NCBI RefSeq assembly: GCF_913774285.1
Contig: NZ_CAJYHX010000022.1
Span: 62,001 to 126,000 of the forward strand
Direction of reading: 5' to 3'
Length of the DNA stretch: 64,000 bases
Source: an uncultured Sphingomonas sp.
GTDB lineage: Bacteria; Pseudomonadota; Alphaproteobacteria; Sphingomonadales; Sphingomonadaceae
Each line of letters opens with the position of its first letter. The stretch's first letter is position 1. The notes beneath the pieces are model-generated. The model was given only the letters and a program-made list of their open reading frames with translations. It did not search any database and was not told the origin of the DNA. The position numbers and the translations under genes were made by a program. Of this stretch, positions 9,132-19,089 are shown piece by piece.

Positions 9132-10472
9132 TCAGGCCTCCACCAGCGTGATGGCGGGCCGTACCTGCGCCGCCGGGATCAGCGTCGAGGCGACGGCAAG
9201 CACCGGGCGCACCGCCGCCGTCGCGCCGCCGCCACCGAAAGGCCCGTTGGTGTACAGGGCCTCGACCTCCCGCCCGATCAGCGCCGCCGCCTCCGCCGTG
9301 GCGGAACGACCGACGAGGCGAAGCCGCACCTCGCGCGGGTCGACCGCCGGCGGCCGGCCGGTCCGGTCGACCGAGTCGAGCCCGATCAAGGTGCTGCGCA
9401 GCTCCGTCACCGGCGCGCCGATGATCGCCAGGCGCTCCTCGACGATGGCGGCGGCGAGCCGGGCGCGGCCGACGGCACCGGGCCCCGCATAGGAAATCTG
9501 ACCTTCGCCGATAAAGCCGTCGTCATAGCCGATCGAGACCTTCAGCGCGTCGGGCCGTGGTCGACCGTCGCCGCCGGAGACAGCGATCCGGTCGGGCCCG
9601 AGCTCTGCGAAGCGCACCGATCGGAAATCGGCCACGACATCGGCCTGGGCATAGGCGCCCGGATCGAGGATCTCGTACAGCAGCTGCTCCTTGCAGCTGG
9701 CCAGCGTCAGCGCGCCGCCCGAGCCGGCGACCTTGCCGAGCACGGCGCTGGCATCTGCCGCCACCTCGGCGAAGGGGAAGCCCAGCCGCGCGAGGCCAGG
9801 CACCTGCTTGCGGCCGTCATCGGCGAAATAGCCGCCGGTCAGCTGGCCGGCGCATTCGAGCAGATGGCCGATCACGGTGGCGCGGCCCATCAACGCCGCG
9901 TCGTCAAGCGACCAGCCGAATGCGTGCACCATCGGCCCGACGAACAGCGCAGGGTCGCCCACCCGGCCGGTGATCACCACCTCGGCGCCTTGCGCGAGCG
10001 CGTCGGCGATCGGCCCGGCGCCCAGATAGGCGTTGGCGGAGACGATGCGGGCGAGATCGGCGCTGGTACCCGGACGGTCGATCAGCGGATGCTCGGCGCT
10101 GCGGACCAGATCGAGCACGTCGTCGCCGGTGACGGCAGCGATGCGCAGGCCGTGCAGCCCCATGTCGCGCGCCAGCGTGGCAACGGCTTGTGCGGCGCCG
10201 ACCGGGTTGGCGGCACCCGCATTGGTGACGATCCGCACGCCGCGCGCGCGCGCCGCCGGCAGCACCCGGCGCATCCGCTCCAGCAACAGCGGATCGAAGC
10301 CGCCGTCCGGGTCGCTCTGGCGGAGCTGCTGCGCCGCGGCGATGGTGCGCTCGGCCAGGCATTCGAAGACAAGAAAGTCGAGATCGCCCTGCTCGACCAG
10401 CTCCAGCGCCGGTTCGATCCGGTCGCCTGCGAAGCCGGCGCCGGCGCCGATGCGGATGGGTTCCGGTCTCAC
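9132..10472 (-). CDS. AtuA family protein (DUF1446)
   Basis: A 446-residue protein. I place the start at the GTG at 10472, which overlaps the transporter stop (GTGA). The open frame extends much further upstream but runs antisense-like through the transporter. Family features are [16 protein letters not shown] at the N-terminus, the FECLAERT motif, the [11 protein letters not shown] motif and the [12 protein letters not shown] motif. Members are linked to acyclic terpene utilisation (atu cluster), but the reaction has not been defined. Here the gene is embedded among esterases and a tricarboxylate transporter, so it probably acts on the imported acid or its CoA ester rather than on a terpene. 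Confidence 0.85.
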   Translation of the reverse strand: MRPEPIRIGAGAGFAGDRIEPALELVEQGDLDFLVFECLAERTIAAAQQLRQSDPDGGFDPLLLERMRRVLPAARARGVRIVTNAGAANPVGAAQAVATLARDMGLHGLRIAAVTGDDVLDLVRSAEHPLIDRPGTSADLARIVSANAYLGAGPIADALAQGAEVVITGRVGDPALFVGPMVHAFGWSLDDAALMGRATVIGHLLECAGQLTGGYFADDGRKQVPGLARLGFPFAEVAADASAVLGKVAGSGGALTLASCKEQLLYEILDPGAYAQADVVADFRSVRFAELGPDRIAVSGGDGRPRPDALKVSIGYDDGFIGEGQISYAGPGAVGRARLAAAIVEERLAIIGAPVTELRSTLIGLDSVDRTGRPPAVDPREVRLRLVGRSATAEAAALIGREVEALYTNGPFGGGGATAAVRPVLAVASTLIPAAQVRPAITLVEA

Positions 10473-11785
10473 AGCGGGAGCACTCCGATCAGCAACGCGG
10501 CGGCGACCATCACCAGCGTCGCGGCGAACAGCCAGGGGATGGCGAAGCGCTGGTGCGCGCCGAGTTCGATGCCGCTCAGCCCCGCGACGAGGAAGGTCGC
10601 CGGGGTGAGCGGGCTGACCGGGAAGCCGGTGGTCATCTGTCCGAGCAGCGCGGCTTGCGCCATGGTCGCCGGCGCGTGGCCGAACCGCGTGCCGACCTCC
10701 GCCAGCACGGGGAGCACGCCGAAATAGAAGGAGTCGGGATCGAACAACAGGCTGAGCGGCATCGAGGCGACCCCGAGCAGCACCGGCAGGCTGCCGCCGA
10801 CTCCGTCTGGCACGTGCCGCGCCACCGCCTCGGCCATCGCCCGGATCATGCCCGATCCGTTGAGGATGCCGGTGAACGCGCCCGCCGCGAACAGCACGCC
10901 CGCCATCAGCAGCGCCGCGCGCGCATGCGCGTCGATCCGGGCGCGCTGCTGGGCGGCATCGGGATAGTTGATCATCAACGCCAGCGCCGTGCCGATCATG
11001 AAGGCCACAACCGGCTCGACCAGCCCCGCGATCATCGTGCCCACAACCGCGAGGGTGAGCAGAATGTTGAGCGGCATCCGTCGCGGGCGGCGCAAGCCGG
11101 GATCGTCCGCCATTGGCTCGGCAGGAGCGCCCGATGCCATCGTTGCGCCGGCCGCGCGGGGCAGCGGGATGCCGGCGGCGATGCGCCGCTCCTCGCGAAG
11201 CCCAAGCCACCAGGCCGCGGCGAAGACGAAGCCGAGCCCCGCCGCCTGCACGCCAATCATCGGCACGAACAGCTGCGCCGCCGGCACCTTCAGCGCAGCC
11301 GAGGCGCGCAGCGTGGGGCCGGTCCAGGGGAGGAAATTGACGCCGGCGGCGAGCGAGGCGGTGCAGGCCAGCACCCGCCGGTCCATACCGAGCCGGTCGT
11401 AGAGGGGACGGAGCGCCGGGATGGTGATGAGGAAGCAGACCGCCCCCGAACCGTCGAGATGGATCAGCAGCGCCAGCAGCGCGGTACCGATGGCGATGCG
11501 GCGCGGCCGTTCGCCCACCAGCCGCAGCACCAGCCCCACCAGCGGCGCGAGCAGCCCGGCATCGGTCATGATCCCGAAGAACAGGATGGCGAAGATGAAC
11601 ATGCCCGCGACCGGCGCGATCTTGCCGATGCCCGCCAGCACATAGGCCGGGATCGCCCCGCCCAGCCCGGCGAGCAGCGCCGCGGCCACCGGCACCAGGA
11701 TGAGTGCGGCAAGCGGCGATGTTCGGTTCGACAAGATGAGCGCGAGCAGTGCCAGGACCGCAAGGGCGCCGATGATGGCCAGCAT
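10469..11785 (-). CDS. CitMHS family citrate/tricarboxylate transporter
   Basis: A 438-residue protein with about 11-12 hydrophobic segments. The start chosen is the ATG at 11785 because GGGGAGGA precedes it directly; the frame is open further upstream without a ribosome-binding site. The [20 protein letters not shown] and [16 protein letters not shown] blocks match the CitMHS family of proton- or metal-coupled citrate importers, and [12 protein letters not shown] near residue 360 is also typical. It is the first gene of the leftward operon (transporter, atuA, small AtuA partner, hydrolases). The expected substrate is citrate or another tricarboxylate. Confidence 0.88.
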   Translation of the reverse strand: MLAIIGALAVLALLALILSNRTSPLAALILVPVAAALLAGLGGAIPAYVLAGIGKIAPVAGMFIFAILFFGIMTDAGLLAPLVGLVLRLVGERPRRIAIGTALLALLIHLDGSGAVCFLITIPALRPLYDRLGMDRRVLACTASLAAGVNFLPWTGPTLRASAALKVPAAQLFVPMIGVQAAGLGFVFAAAWWLGLREERRIAAGIPLPRAAGATMASGAPAEPMADDPGLRRPRRMPLNILLTLAVVGTMIAGLVEPVVAFMIGTALALMINYPDAAQQRARIDAHARAALLMAGVLFAAGAFTGILNGSGMIRAMAEAVARHVPDGVGGSLPVLLGVASMPLSLLFDPDSFYFGVLPVLAEVGTRFGHAPATMAQAALLGQMTTGFPVSPLTPATFLVAGLSGIELGAHQRFAIPWLFAATLVMVAAALLIGVLPL

Positions 11786-12093
11786 AATCCTCCCCACCCG
11801 ATCGATGCCGGGCAGCGCAATCATGCGGAGGTGCAACCCATACCGCAATGTCAAACATTCTATTGATCAATGCAATTTGTTGATCGCTGAGCATCAACGA
11901 CGACCCATCAACTTTACGGATCAATGCTTCCAAACTTTCTATTTTTTAAAACCGTGTCCGCGTCGCATAGCTGTGGGGCAGGCTCGGGAAGACACCAGCC
12001 GAACACCAGGGGAGGTTCTGCGCACCTGCTGCGCCAAGGCCGGCATTTCGCCAGCTGCACAGTCCCCGCCTGCCAAAAATGGAGGGGATTGCC
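11786..12093. promoter_or_regulatory. divergent promoter region with a LysR-type operator candidate
   Basis: This 308-bp AT-richer interval separates the leftward transporter operon from the rightward TonB receptor. It contains an inverted repeat, GATCAA at 11865-11870 and TTGATC at 11880-11885. Further ATCAAC and GATCAATG sequences occur to 11920. The dyad fits a LysR-type binding site, and a LysR gene lies at 14945-15835. Near 12081 there is a strong GGAGGGG ribosome-binding site for the receptor. No gene is seen. Confidence 0.45.
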
Positions 12094-14883
12094 ATGACCA
12101 ACGCTCGATCGCACCGCCTGTGCGCCAGCATCTCGCTCGCGGCCGCCAGCCTTGCGCTGCTGCATGCCGGAACCGCCTTCGCGCAGACGACGCCCGCGCC
12201 CGAGGCAGCAGCGCCCGACACCGCGCAAGCCGCGCCGCCCGTCGAGCAGGAGATCGTCGTCACCGGCTCCTTCCTTCGCAACGTGCGCCAAGAGGATCGC
12301 GCCTCGCCGGTTCTCTCGGTGAGTTCAGCCGACATCGCGCGCACCGGCGTCAACGCGCTGGCCGACATCACCCGCTATATTCCGCAGAATGTCGGCAGTG
12401 CCGGCGGCATCCAGGATCTTGCCAAGGGCGGCGGCGCGGACTCGCGCGACACGCGCTCGGCCAATCTCCGTGGCCTGGGCGCTGGGGCGACGCTGGTGCT
12501 GCTGAACGGCCGCCGCGTCGTGCCGACCGACGGCTTCGTCAACCTCAACAGCCTGACGCCCGAGATCGCCGTCGGCCGGATCGAGACCGTGCTGGACGGT
12601 GCCTCCTCCACCTATGGCGCCGATGCGGTGGCGGGCGTGCTCAACGTGATCACCGACACCCGGTTCAAGGGCGTCAAGCTGACCGGCCAATATACCTTCA
12701 TCGAGGACAGCCCCGCGTTCAACGTGCAGGGCATGGTGGGGCTGGGCGACGATCGCATCCGCAGCGTCACCTCCTTCGCCTATCGCAACATCGAGCGGCT
12801 GCAGAATGGCGACCGCGACGTCACCAACTTCTTCAATCCTTCCTCGGGCTCCGGCGCCAATCCCGGCGCCTTCGTGCTCTATGCCCGCCCGCGCACTGCG
12901 AGCGGCGGCGACGTCGTGATCAACGGCAACAATTATTCGACCCTCTACGACCGCTTCAAGAACGCCGCCGGCACGGTCACGGTCGTCGATCCGGATTGCG
13001 GCTCGGCCGCGACGCAGAGCCGTTACGTGCCGGCCGCGAACAGCCCCGGCTTCGGCCTCGGCGCCTGCCAGTTCAGCTTCCAGGCGCAGAACCCGATCCG
13101 CCCCGCCTCGCAATCGGTGCTCGTCCACAACGACACGCGGTTCAAGTTCGCACCCGGCCACGAGCTGTACGTGGAGTTCGGCCTCTATCATCAGGATGCG
13201 CAGCGCTACGGCGTTCCCTCCTTCGCGCAGAATCGCAACGGCCCTACCCCGCCGATCGTGCCGGCCGCCAACCCGCTCAATCCGTTCGGCGTCGATGTCG
13301 GCTTCATCGGCCGCGCGATCGGGTCGCAGGGATTTGCCGGCACCCGCTACAAGGTGCAGCGCGACCAGGTCGACCAGCGGCACCTCGTCGTCGGTGCGGA
13401 GGGCGCGATTTCCACCCGCTGGAACTATGCCGCCACCTTCACCTGGTCGCGCGGCGAGGTGAATTCGGTCGACAAGGATACCGACATGCGGCTGTTCCAA
13501 TCCGCGCTGAACGGCTTTGGCGGGCCGAACTGCAACATCCGCTTCAATGGCGCGGGCTCGGGCGCGGTGCCGGGGTCGGGCAACTGCCTGTACCTCAGCC
13601 CCTTCGCCAAGGACAGCCAGACGCAGGACCCGTCGCTGCTCTACAACATCCAGACCGAAGAGGCCTCGACCAACATCCGCGAATATCTGATCGGCGAGGC
13701 CGTGCTGAATGGCACGCTGGTGGAGATCGCCGGGCGGCCGTTGGACATCGCGGTCGGCACCCAGTTCCGCAAGGAGCGGCAGGTGGGCCGCTATTCGGAC
13801 CTGTTCCAGAACGGCTTCGGCGCCTTCAACGGCCCGTTCCGGGATACCGATCTGAAGCGCGAGGTGAAGAGCGTCTTCGCCGAGGCGAACTTCAAGCCGC
13901 TCGACACGCTCACGCTGAATGCCGCCGCCCGCTACGAGGATTATGGCAACTTCAACACCGTCGCGCCCAAGCTGTCGGCCAATTGGCGGATCATTCCGGA
14001 AATCGCGATCCGCGCCTCGGCCAGCAAGGCGTTTCAGGCGCCGGCGATCGCCAATTCGAGCAGCGCGCTGATCGGCACCAACGTCGCCAACATCATCGAT
14101 CCGCGCGATGGCTCGCTCGTGTTCCGCTCGGTGCTGCAATATGGCAACCCGTCGCTCCAGCCGCAAAAGGCCGACGTCTTCAATATCGGCACCACGCTGC
14201 TGCCGGTGCGCGGTGCCAGCCTGTCGGTCGACTATTGGCACTATCGCTATCGCAGCCAAATCCAGCTGCAGAACGGCCAGGCGGTGATCAACGCCGACCC
14301 CAATGGTCCGAACGTGATCCGCGATGCTGCAGGCGTGGCGCAATCGGTGATCGTCACCTCCTACAACGCGCCCAGCGGCACCGCCACGGCGGGCATCGAC
14401 GTCGCAGGGCGGTATGAAGGCACGATCGGCCCGGTCGGCTTCACCTTCCGCGACAATCTCAGCATCCTCGTCAAATATGACGTCGATACCGGCACGCTGG
14501 TCTATGACGGCGTCGGCAAGCGCAACAACTACCAGACCTCGCCGCTCACCGCCGCCGCCGCGCCGCGCTACCGCAACGTCGCCGGTGTCGACTTCTCGCT
14601 GGCCGACCATGCGCTGAGCATCGACTGGCGCTACGTCTCCAGCGTCCGCGACGACTACCAGCAGGTCGTCGGTGCGCCGGAAGTGGCGCGGATCGGCGCC
14701 TGGTCCGTTTTCGACGCGCAGTATAATTTCCGCTTCGGCCCGGATCGCCGGTTCGAGCTCGGCGTCGGCATGACCAACCTGTTCGGCAAGGCGCCGCCGC
14801 ACGCGATCTATACCGGCTATCTCTCCTCGGTGGCCGATCCCTATGGCCGCCAGACCTATATTCGCGCGAGCGCCCGCTTCTAG
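12094..14883 (+). CDS. TonB-dependent receptor
   Basis: A 929-residue outer-membrane receptor. The start is the ATG at 12094, six bases after GGAGGGG; an in-frame ATG at 12079 lies before the ribosome-binding site. The signal peptide ends near AFAQ (residue 31). A TonB-box-like EIVVTG is followed by the plug (about 60-190, with NLRGLGAGATLVLLNGRR and DGASSTYGADAVAGVLNVIT). A long beta-barrel ends in a terminal aromatic residue (RASARF). This subfamily is common in sphingomonads for organic nutrients. It is divergent from the CitMHS/AtuA/esterase operon, so it is the likely importer of that operon's ester substrate. Confidence 0.93.
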   Translation: MTNARSHRLCASISLAAASLALLHAGTAFAQTTPAPEAAAPDTAQAAPPVEQEIVVTGSFLRNVRQEDRASPVLSVSSADIARTGVNALADITRYIPQNVGSAGGIQDLAKGGGADSRDTRSANLRGLGAGATLVLLNGRRVVPTDGFVNLNSLTPEIAVGRIETVLDGASSTYGADAVAGVLNVITDTRFKGVKLTGQYTFIEDSPAFNVQGMVGLGDDRIRSVTSFAYRNIERLQNGDRDVTNFFNPSSGSGANPGAFVLYARPRTASGGDVVINGNNYSTLYDRFKNAAGTVTVVDPDCGSAATQSRYVPAANSPGFGLGACQFSFQAQNPIRPASQSVLVHNDTRFKFAPGHELYVEFGLYHQDAQRYGVPSFAQNRNGPTPPIVPAANPLNPFGVDVGFIGRAIGSQGFAGTRYKVQRDQVDQRHLVVGAEGAISTRWNYAATFTWSRGEVNSVDKDTDMRLFQSALNGFGGPNCNIRFNGAGSGAVPGSGNCLYLSPFAKDSQTQDPSLLYNIQTEEASTNIREYLIGEAVLNGTLVEIAGRPLDIAVGTQFRKERQVGRYSDLFQNGFGAFNGPFRDTDLKREVKSVFAEANFKPLDTLTLNAAARYEDYGNFNTVAPKLSANWRIIPEIAIRASASKAFQAPAIANSSSALIGTNVANIIDPRDGSLVFRSVLQYGNPSLQPQKADVFNIGTTLLPVRGASLSVDYWHYRYRSQIQLQNGQAVINADPNGPNVIRDAAGVAQSVIVTSYNAPSGTATAGIDVAGRYEGTIGPVGFTFRDNLSILVKYDVDTGTLVYDGVGKRNNYQTSPLTAAAAPRYRNVAGVDFSLADHALSIDWRYVSSVRDDYQQVVGAPEVARIGAWSVFDAQYNFRFGPDRRFELGVGMTNLFGKAPPHAIYTGYLSSVADPYGRQTYIRASARF

Positions 14884-14944
14884 CGCTTGGCCCGATCGGT
14901 TCCCTCCTCAGGGGCGCGCGAGCGATCGCGCGCCCTCCTTTTTG

Positions 14945-15835
14945 TCAGCGGGCGACCTTCAGGAAATGCTCGAGGAAGCGCTGCGCCGCCGGCGGCAGCG
15001 TCCGGTCCGCCAGCCGTGCCACGCCGATCGTGCGCTCGATCACCGGATCGACCAGCGGGCGTGCCGCGATGCGGCCACCGTGGAGCATCCGCAGGGTCGA
15101 TTCGGGGAGTGCCGTGATCCCCAGCCCCGCCTCGATCAGCGCGCCTACCGTTGCCAGCTGCGTGCAGTCGTATAGCGCCCGCGCAGCGACATTCGCCTGG
15201 AGCATCGCCGCATCGGTGAGCGCGCGGACGCTGCTACGCGGCGCCATCGCGATAAAAGGATGCTCGGCGAAGATGCTCCAGCGCGCGGGCTTGCCGGTGT
15301 CGAGCGGCCCGCCGGCGGGGACCACCAGCACCATCGCGTCCTGCATCAGCGGATCGAAGACGAACTTGCCGGCATCGGGCGGCGTCGTCACCGCCAGGTC
15401 GAGCTGGCGCTCTTCCATCGCCTGGAACAGCGCGCCGGACAGGTGATCGCGCAGCACGATCTCGACCTGCGGGTGCAGCTCGCGGAAGCTGGCGATCGCC
15501 GCCGGCAGCGTGCCGGCAGCGACCGACGGCAGCGCACCGATCACCACGCGCCCCCGCGATCCGGCGAAGTTCTGCGCCAGTTCCGAGAAGGCGTGGTCAA
15601 AGTCCCCGGTCAGCCGTTCGACGATCGGCAGCAGCGCCTCGCCGGCGCTGGTGAGCGCGACATTGCGAGAGTTCCGATCGAACAGCCGGACGCCCAATTG
15701 CTCCTCGAGCAGCCGAATCGTGCGGCTCAGCGCCGGCTGCGACACATTGGCCGAGCGGCCGGTCTCGCTGAAACTGCCATGCTGGGCAACCTGCATAAAC
15801 AGGCGCAGGCTGGTGAGGCTCGGTGTCCGCCGCAT
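14945..15835 (-). CDS. LysR family transcriptional regulator
   Basis: A 296-residue protein. The start chosen is the ATG at 15835 (MRRTPSLTSL), preceded by GGGAGAGAGGG; an in-frame ATG upstream lacks a ribosome-binding site. The N-terminal winged HTH (residues about 5-65, SLRLFMQVAQHGSFSETGR then NVSQPALSRTIRLLEEQLG) is classical LysR. The rest is a periplasmic-binding-protein-like effector domain. It lies between two TonB receptors transcribed away from it or towards it, and it probably controls this ester-uptake block in response to the released acid. Confidence 0.92.
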   Translation of the reverse strand: MRRTPSLTSLRLFMQVAQHGSFSETGRSANVSQPALSRTIRLLEEQLGVRLFDRNSRNVALTSAGEALLPIVERLTGDFDHAFSELAQNFAGSRGRVVIGALPSVAAGTLPAAIASFRELHPQVEIVLRDHLSGALFQAMEERQLDLAVTTPPDAGKFVFDPLMQDAMVLVVPAGGPLDTGKPARWSIFAEHPFIAMAPRSSVRALTDAAMLQANVAARALYDCTQLATVGALIEAGLGITALPESTLRMLHGGRIAARPLVDPVIERTIGVARLADRTLPPAAQRFLEHFLKVAR

Positions 15836-16192
15836 TGCACCCTCTCTCCCCTTGAACACTTCGATTTTTGTTATGGTATCGGGGCATCAATCTATTCGGC
15901 AAATCGGCTGGGCCGCAAGACGCGACGCATCGTTCCAGCTTTGTAATCAATCGATCCACTAATTCTATTTCTTCGCTGAATAGTGATACGTCATACCTAT
16001 TTCCGAGCGAAGCCGGTCGACACAGGCCGGGCGCGAGAGGGGATTTCTGAAGCGCACGCGCCGGCATATCCTGCCGCGCCGATCATCGACACGCGCCCGT
16101 TCGACACCCGTTCTCGGCCCACCCATCCGACCGACACCCGCTACGGGACGAGCGATCGACATCGTCCCGCAAGACGAAATGGGAGGATGACG
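15836..16192. promoter_or_regulatory. divergent intergenic region between the LysR gene and a TonB receptor
   Basis: A 357-bp region without a gene. The part from 15860 to 16010 is AT-rich, with several ATCAATC-type words (for example GGCATCAATC and TAATCAATCGAT) resembling those before the other receptor. They are candidate sites for LysR autoregulation and activation. A GGGAGG ribosome-binding site at 16181-16186 sets the receptor start. Confidence 0.4.
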
Positions 16193-19060
16193 ATGGAAGC
16201 GACGCGACGGCTGGTTCTGTCCGCAGCGGGCATGAGTATTTTGGCGCTGACAACGGCGCTCGCCGCACCCGCCTGGGCGCAGGAGGCGGTGCCGGACACG
16301 GCGACGGCCGAGCCGCTCTCGCCTGCCCAGGAGCAGGAAATCATCGTCACCGGCACCAACATCTCGGGGGTCAAGCCGGTCGGGTCGGAGACGGTCACCG
16401 TCAATCGCGACCAGATGCTGGCGACCGGCCTTACCGACGTCGCCTCGGTGCTGCAGACGCTGCCGCAGGTGCAGAACAACCCGAATTCGGGCGGCTCCGG
16501 CCCGGTCTACCGGCAGGGCGGGACCGCGGGCTATGGCGGCAACTCGACACAGGGCACCGCGATCAACCTGCGCGGCCTGGGCACCTCGGCCACGCTGACG
16601 CTGGTCGACGGTCGGCGGGTGGTGCCGAGCGGTGCGGCAACGACCTTCACCGAAGCCATCCAGCTGCCCATCGCCGCGATCGAGCGGGTGGAAGTGGTGA
16701 GCGACGGCAACTCGGCCATCTACGGGTCGGACGCGATCTCGGGCGTGATCAACTATGTGCTGCGCAAGCACTTCACTGGCATCGAGGTGACCGGCCGCGG
16801 CACGGTGACGCGCTACAACAACCAATGGGGCGGCTCGATCACCGCCGGCTATGACTGGGGCAGCGGCAACGTCATCGCCACCTATGACTATGACTATCGC
16901 GAGCCGTTCGCCAACGGCCGCTCCAAGTTCCTCCGTCGCGACCTGCGCGGCGTCGGCGGGCCGGATACGCGCGCGGTGGACGCGACCCTCGGGGTTACCG
17001 GGCCGACGCTGATCGTCGGCGGCAACGGCAGTCCGTACAGCTATTACACGCTGCCACGCGCTGCCGGTCCCGGCCTTACCTTCGGGCAGCTGACGCCGGG
17101 CGCCAATCTGGTCGACGCGGCCGACTACACCGACTTCCTCGGCAAGCAGAAGCGTCACCAGGCGGCGCTGATCCTGAACCAGGACGTGAACGACGCCATC
17201 TCGGTGTTCGCACAAGGCTTCTACACCAAGCGCGATACGCTGAGCCGCGCCTATGGCAACAGTCGGCTGGGCAACAACATCACCATCTGCCAGGGCAGTC
17301 CCACCTATATCAGCGGGGCGCCGGCCAATGCCGCCTCATCGAGCGCGCTGTGCGGCGGTGCGCCGGGGCAGCTGATCGCGGTCGACCCGCTGCTGTTCTT
17401 CAACGGCCCATCCGTCACCAGCAATCCGGCCGAGACGATCAGCGTCACCGCCGGCTTCACCGGCAAGCTGCCCGGCAGCTGGAAGGTCGACGGCTATTTC
17501 ACCTACGCGCACGATTCCACCTGCGGCATCTGCAACTACGACAACAACGCCAATGGTGCCGCGCTGTCCGCAGAGATCCGCGCCGGCCGCATCGATCCTT
17601 TCACGACGACGCCGCTCACCGCCGCGCAATACGGCACGTTCATGGGATCGAACGTCCAGCTGGCGTACAACACCTTCTACGATAGCGTGCTGAAGCTCGA
17701 CGGCCCACTGTTCGCATTGCCGGCCGGATCGGTGCGGACTGCGTTCGGCGGCGAGCTCGCCTATAATCGCCAGCATCTGGTCAACGGCAGCAACAACGCG
17801 TTCGAGAACAACCCCACCAACAACAGCTACGCCGTCACCAACGATACGACGGTGCGGCGCACCACCGCTTCGGCGTTCGCCGAGCTGTTTGTGCCGATCC
17901 TCGGTGCCGACATGGGGATACCGCTCGTCCAGTCGCTCGATCTCGACGCGGCGGTGCGCTACGACAATTATTCGGACTTCGGCTCCACCACCAACCCCAA
18001 GGTCGGCGCCACCTGGCGTGTGAACGACGCACTTTCGATCCGCGGGTCCTGGGGCACCTCGTTCCGCGCGCCGGCACTGACCGACACCAACCCAAACAAT
18101 TTCTCGGCGGCGGTGATCGGCGTGCCGATCGTCAACGGATCCGGACGGCCGGACATCGGCTTCGTCTTTCCGGGCAATTCCAGCGCCTACCAGATCATCG
18201 GCGCCAATCCCGACCTTCAGCCGGAAACCGCCACCACCTGGTCCGCAGGTGTCGACTTCGCGCCCAAGACGTCCGGCTTGCGCGCGTCGATAACCTATTA
18301 CAACACGCACTACAGCAATCAGATTGTCGGCCAGAATACCGGTCTGTTCCTGTCGAGCCCCACCTTCGCGTCGCTCTACAGCCGCTACATCATCCCGGTG
18401 AACAATCCGGCGAGCTGCGTCAGCGGCAATCCCGCCACCTATGACCCGGTGCTGGCCCGCTTCATCGCCGGCCATCCCGCGCTCTACAACGTGCCCGTAC
18501 TCGGCGCCTGCTCGGTCAACGTCATCGTCGACGGCCGCTCGGCCAATGCTGCGACGACCTTCCAGGACGGCATCGACGTGCAGCTGAGCTATACGCTGCA
18601 AACCGGGATCGGCCGCTGGTTCGTCAGCGCCAACGCCACGCGGATCCTGAACCAGACGCTGCAGACCGTCGCCGGCGGGATGACCCAGGACGTGCTCGAC
18701 ACCTATTACTATCCGGTCAGTCTGCGCGGCCGCGGGCAGATTGGGTGGAGCAAGTCGGGCTTCGGGGTGAACCTGTTCGTCAACTATGTCGGCAGCTACA
18801 CCAATACGATCCCGCTGCCCGGGCAGCCCCAATCGAAGGTGCCGTCCTGGACCACCGCCGATCTCGGCATCAGCTATGCCGTGCCCAAGGGCAACAAGCT
18901 GCTCGGCGGCCTGCGGCTCGGGCTCAACGTGCAGAACGTCACCAATGAGGATCCCCCGATCGTCCTGACCCGCGCCGGCAGCAATTTCGGTGCCTATGAT
19001 CCGTCGAACGCGAACATCCTCGGGCGCACGTTCAATTTCCAGATCACCAAGAGCTTCTGA
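16193..19060 (+). CDS. TonB-dependent receptor
   Basis: A 955-residue receptor. Of two adjacent ATGs (16187 and 16193) I choose the second, because GGGAGG ends at 16186 and leaves six bases. The signal peptide ends at AWAQ. EIIVTG is followed by the plug, with INLRGLGTSATLTLVDGRR and SDGNSAIYGSDAISGVINYV. The barrel ends FNFQITKSF. It has cysteine pairs in extracellular-loop positions (CGICNYD, NPASC). The carboxylesterase gene follows with a 29-nt gap, so receptor and esterase are likely co-expressed. Confidence 0.93.
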   Translation: MEATRRLVLSAAGMSILALTTALAAPAWAQEAVPDTATAEPLSPAQEQEIIVTGTNISGVKPVGSETVTVNRDQMLATGLTDVASVLQTLPQVQNNPNSGGSGPVYRQGGTAGYGGNSTQGTAINLRGLGTSATLTLVDGRRVVPSGAATTFTEAIQLPIAAIERVEVVSDGNSAIYGSDAISGVINYVLRKHFTGIEVTGRGTVTRYNNQWGGSITAGYDWGSGNVIATYDYDYREPFANGRSKFLRRDLRGVGGPDTRAVDATLGVTGPTLIVGGNGSPYSYYTLPRAAGPGLTFGQLTPGANLVDAADYTDFLGKQKRHQAALILNQDVNDAISVFAQGFYTKRDTLSRAYGNSRLGNNITICQGSPTYISGAPANAASSSALCGGAPGQLIAVDPLLFFNGPSVTSNPAETISVTAGFTGKLPGSWKVDGYFTYAHDSTCGICNYDNNANGAALSAEIRAGRIDPFTTTPLTAAQYGTFMGSNVQLAYNTFYDSVLKLDGPLFALPAGSVRTAFGGELAYNRQHLVNGSNNAFENNPTNNSYAVTNDTTVRRTTASAFAELFVPILGADMGIPLVQSLDLDAAVRYDNYSDFGSTTNPKVGATWRVNDALSIRGSWGTSFRAPALTDTNPNNFSAAVIGVPIVNGSGRPDIGFVFPGNSSAYQIIGANPDLQPETATTWSAGVDFAPKTSGLRASITYYNTHYSNQIVGQNTGLFLSSPTFASLYSRYIIPVNNPASCVSGNPATYDPVLARFIAGHPALYNVPVLGACSVNVIVDGRSANAATTFQDGIDVQLSYTLQTGIGRWFVSANATRILNQTLQTVAGGMTQDVLDTYYYPVSLRGRGQIGWSKSGFGVNLFVNYVGSYTNTIPLPGQPQSKVPSWTTADLGISYAVPKGNKLLGGLRLGLNVQNVTNEDPPIVLTRAGSNFGAYDPSNANILGRTFNFQITKSF

Positions 19061-19089
19061 TCATGAGACTTATCACGGGAGATGCGAGC

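Noticed and set aside
9132..11933. 933-codon minus-strand frame as one fusion protein
   Set aside because: Only the part from 10472 down resembles AtuA; the rest is an out-of-frame shadow of the CitMHS transporter, and the GTG at 10472 overlaps its stop.
12325..14802. 825-codon minus-strand frame
   Set aside because: Shadow of the TonB receptor; rich in His, Arg and Val with no domain.
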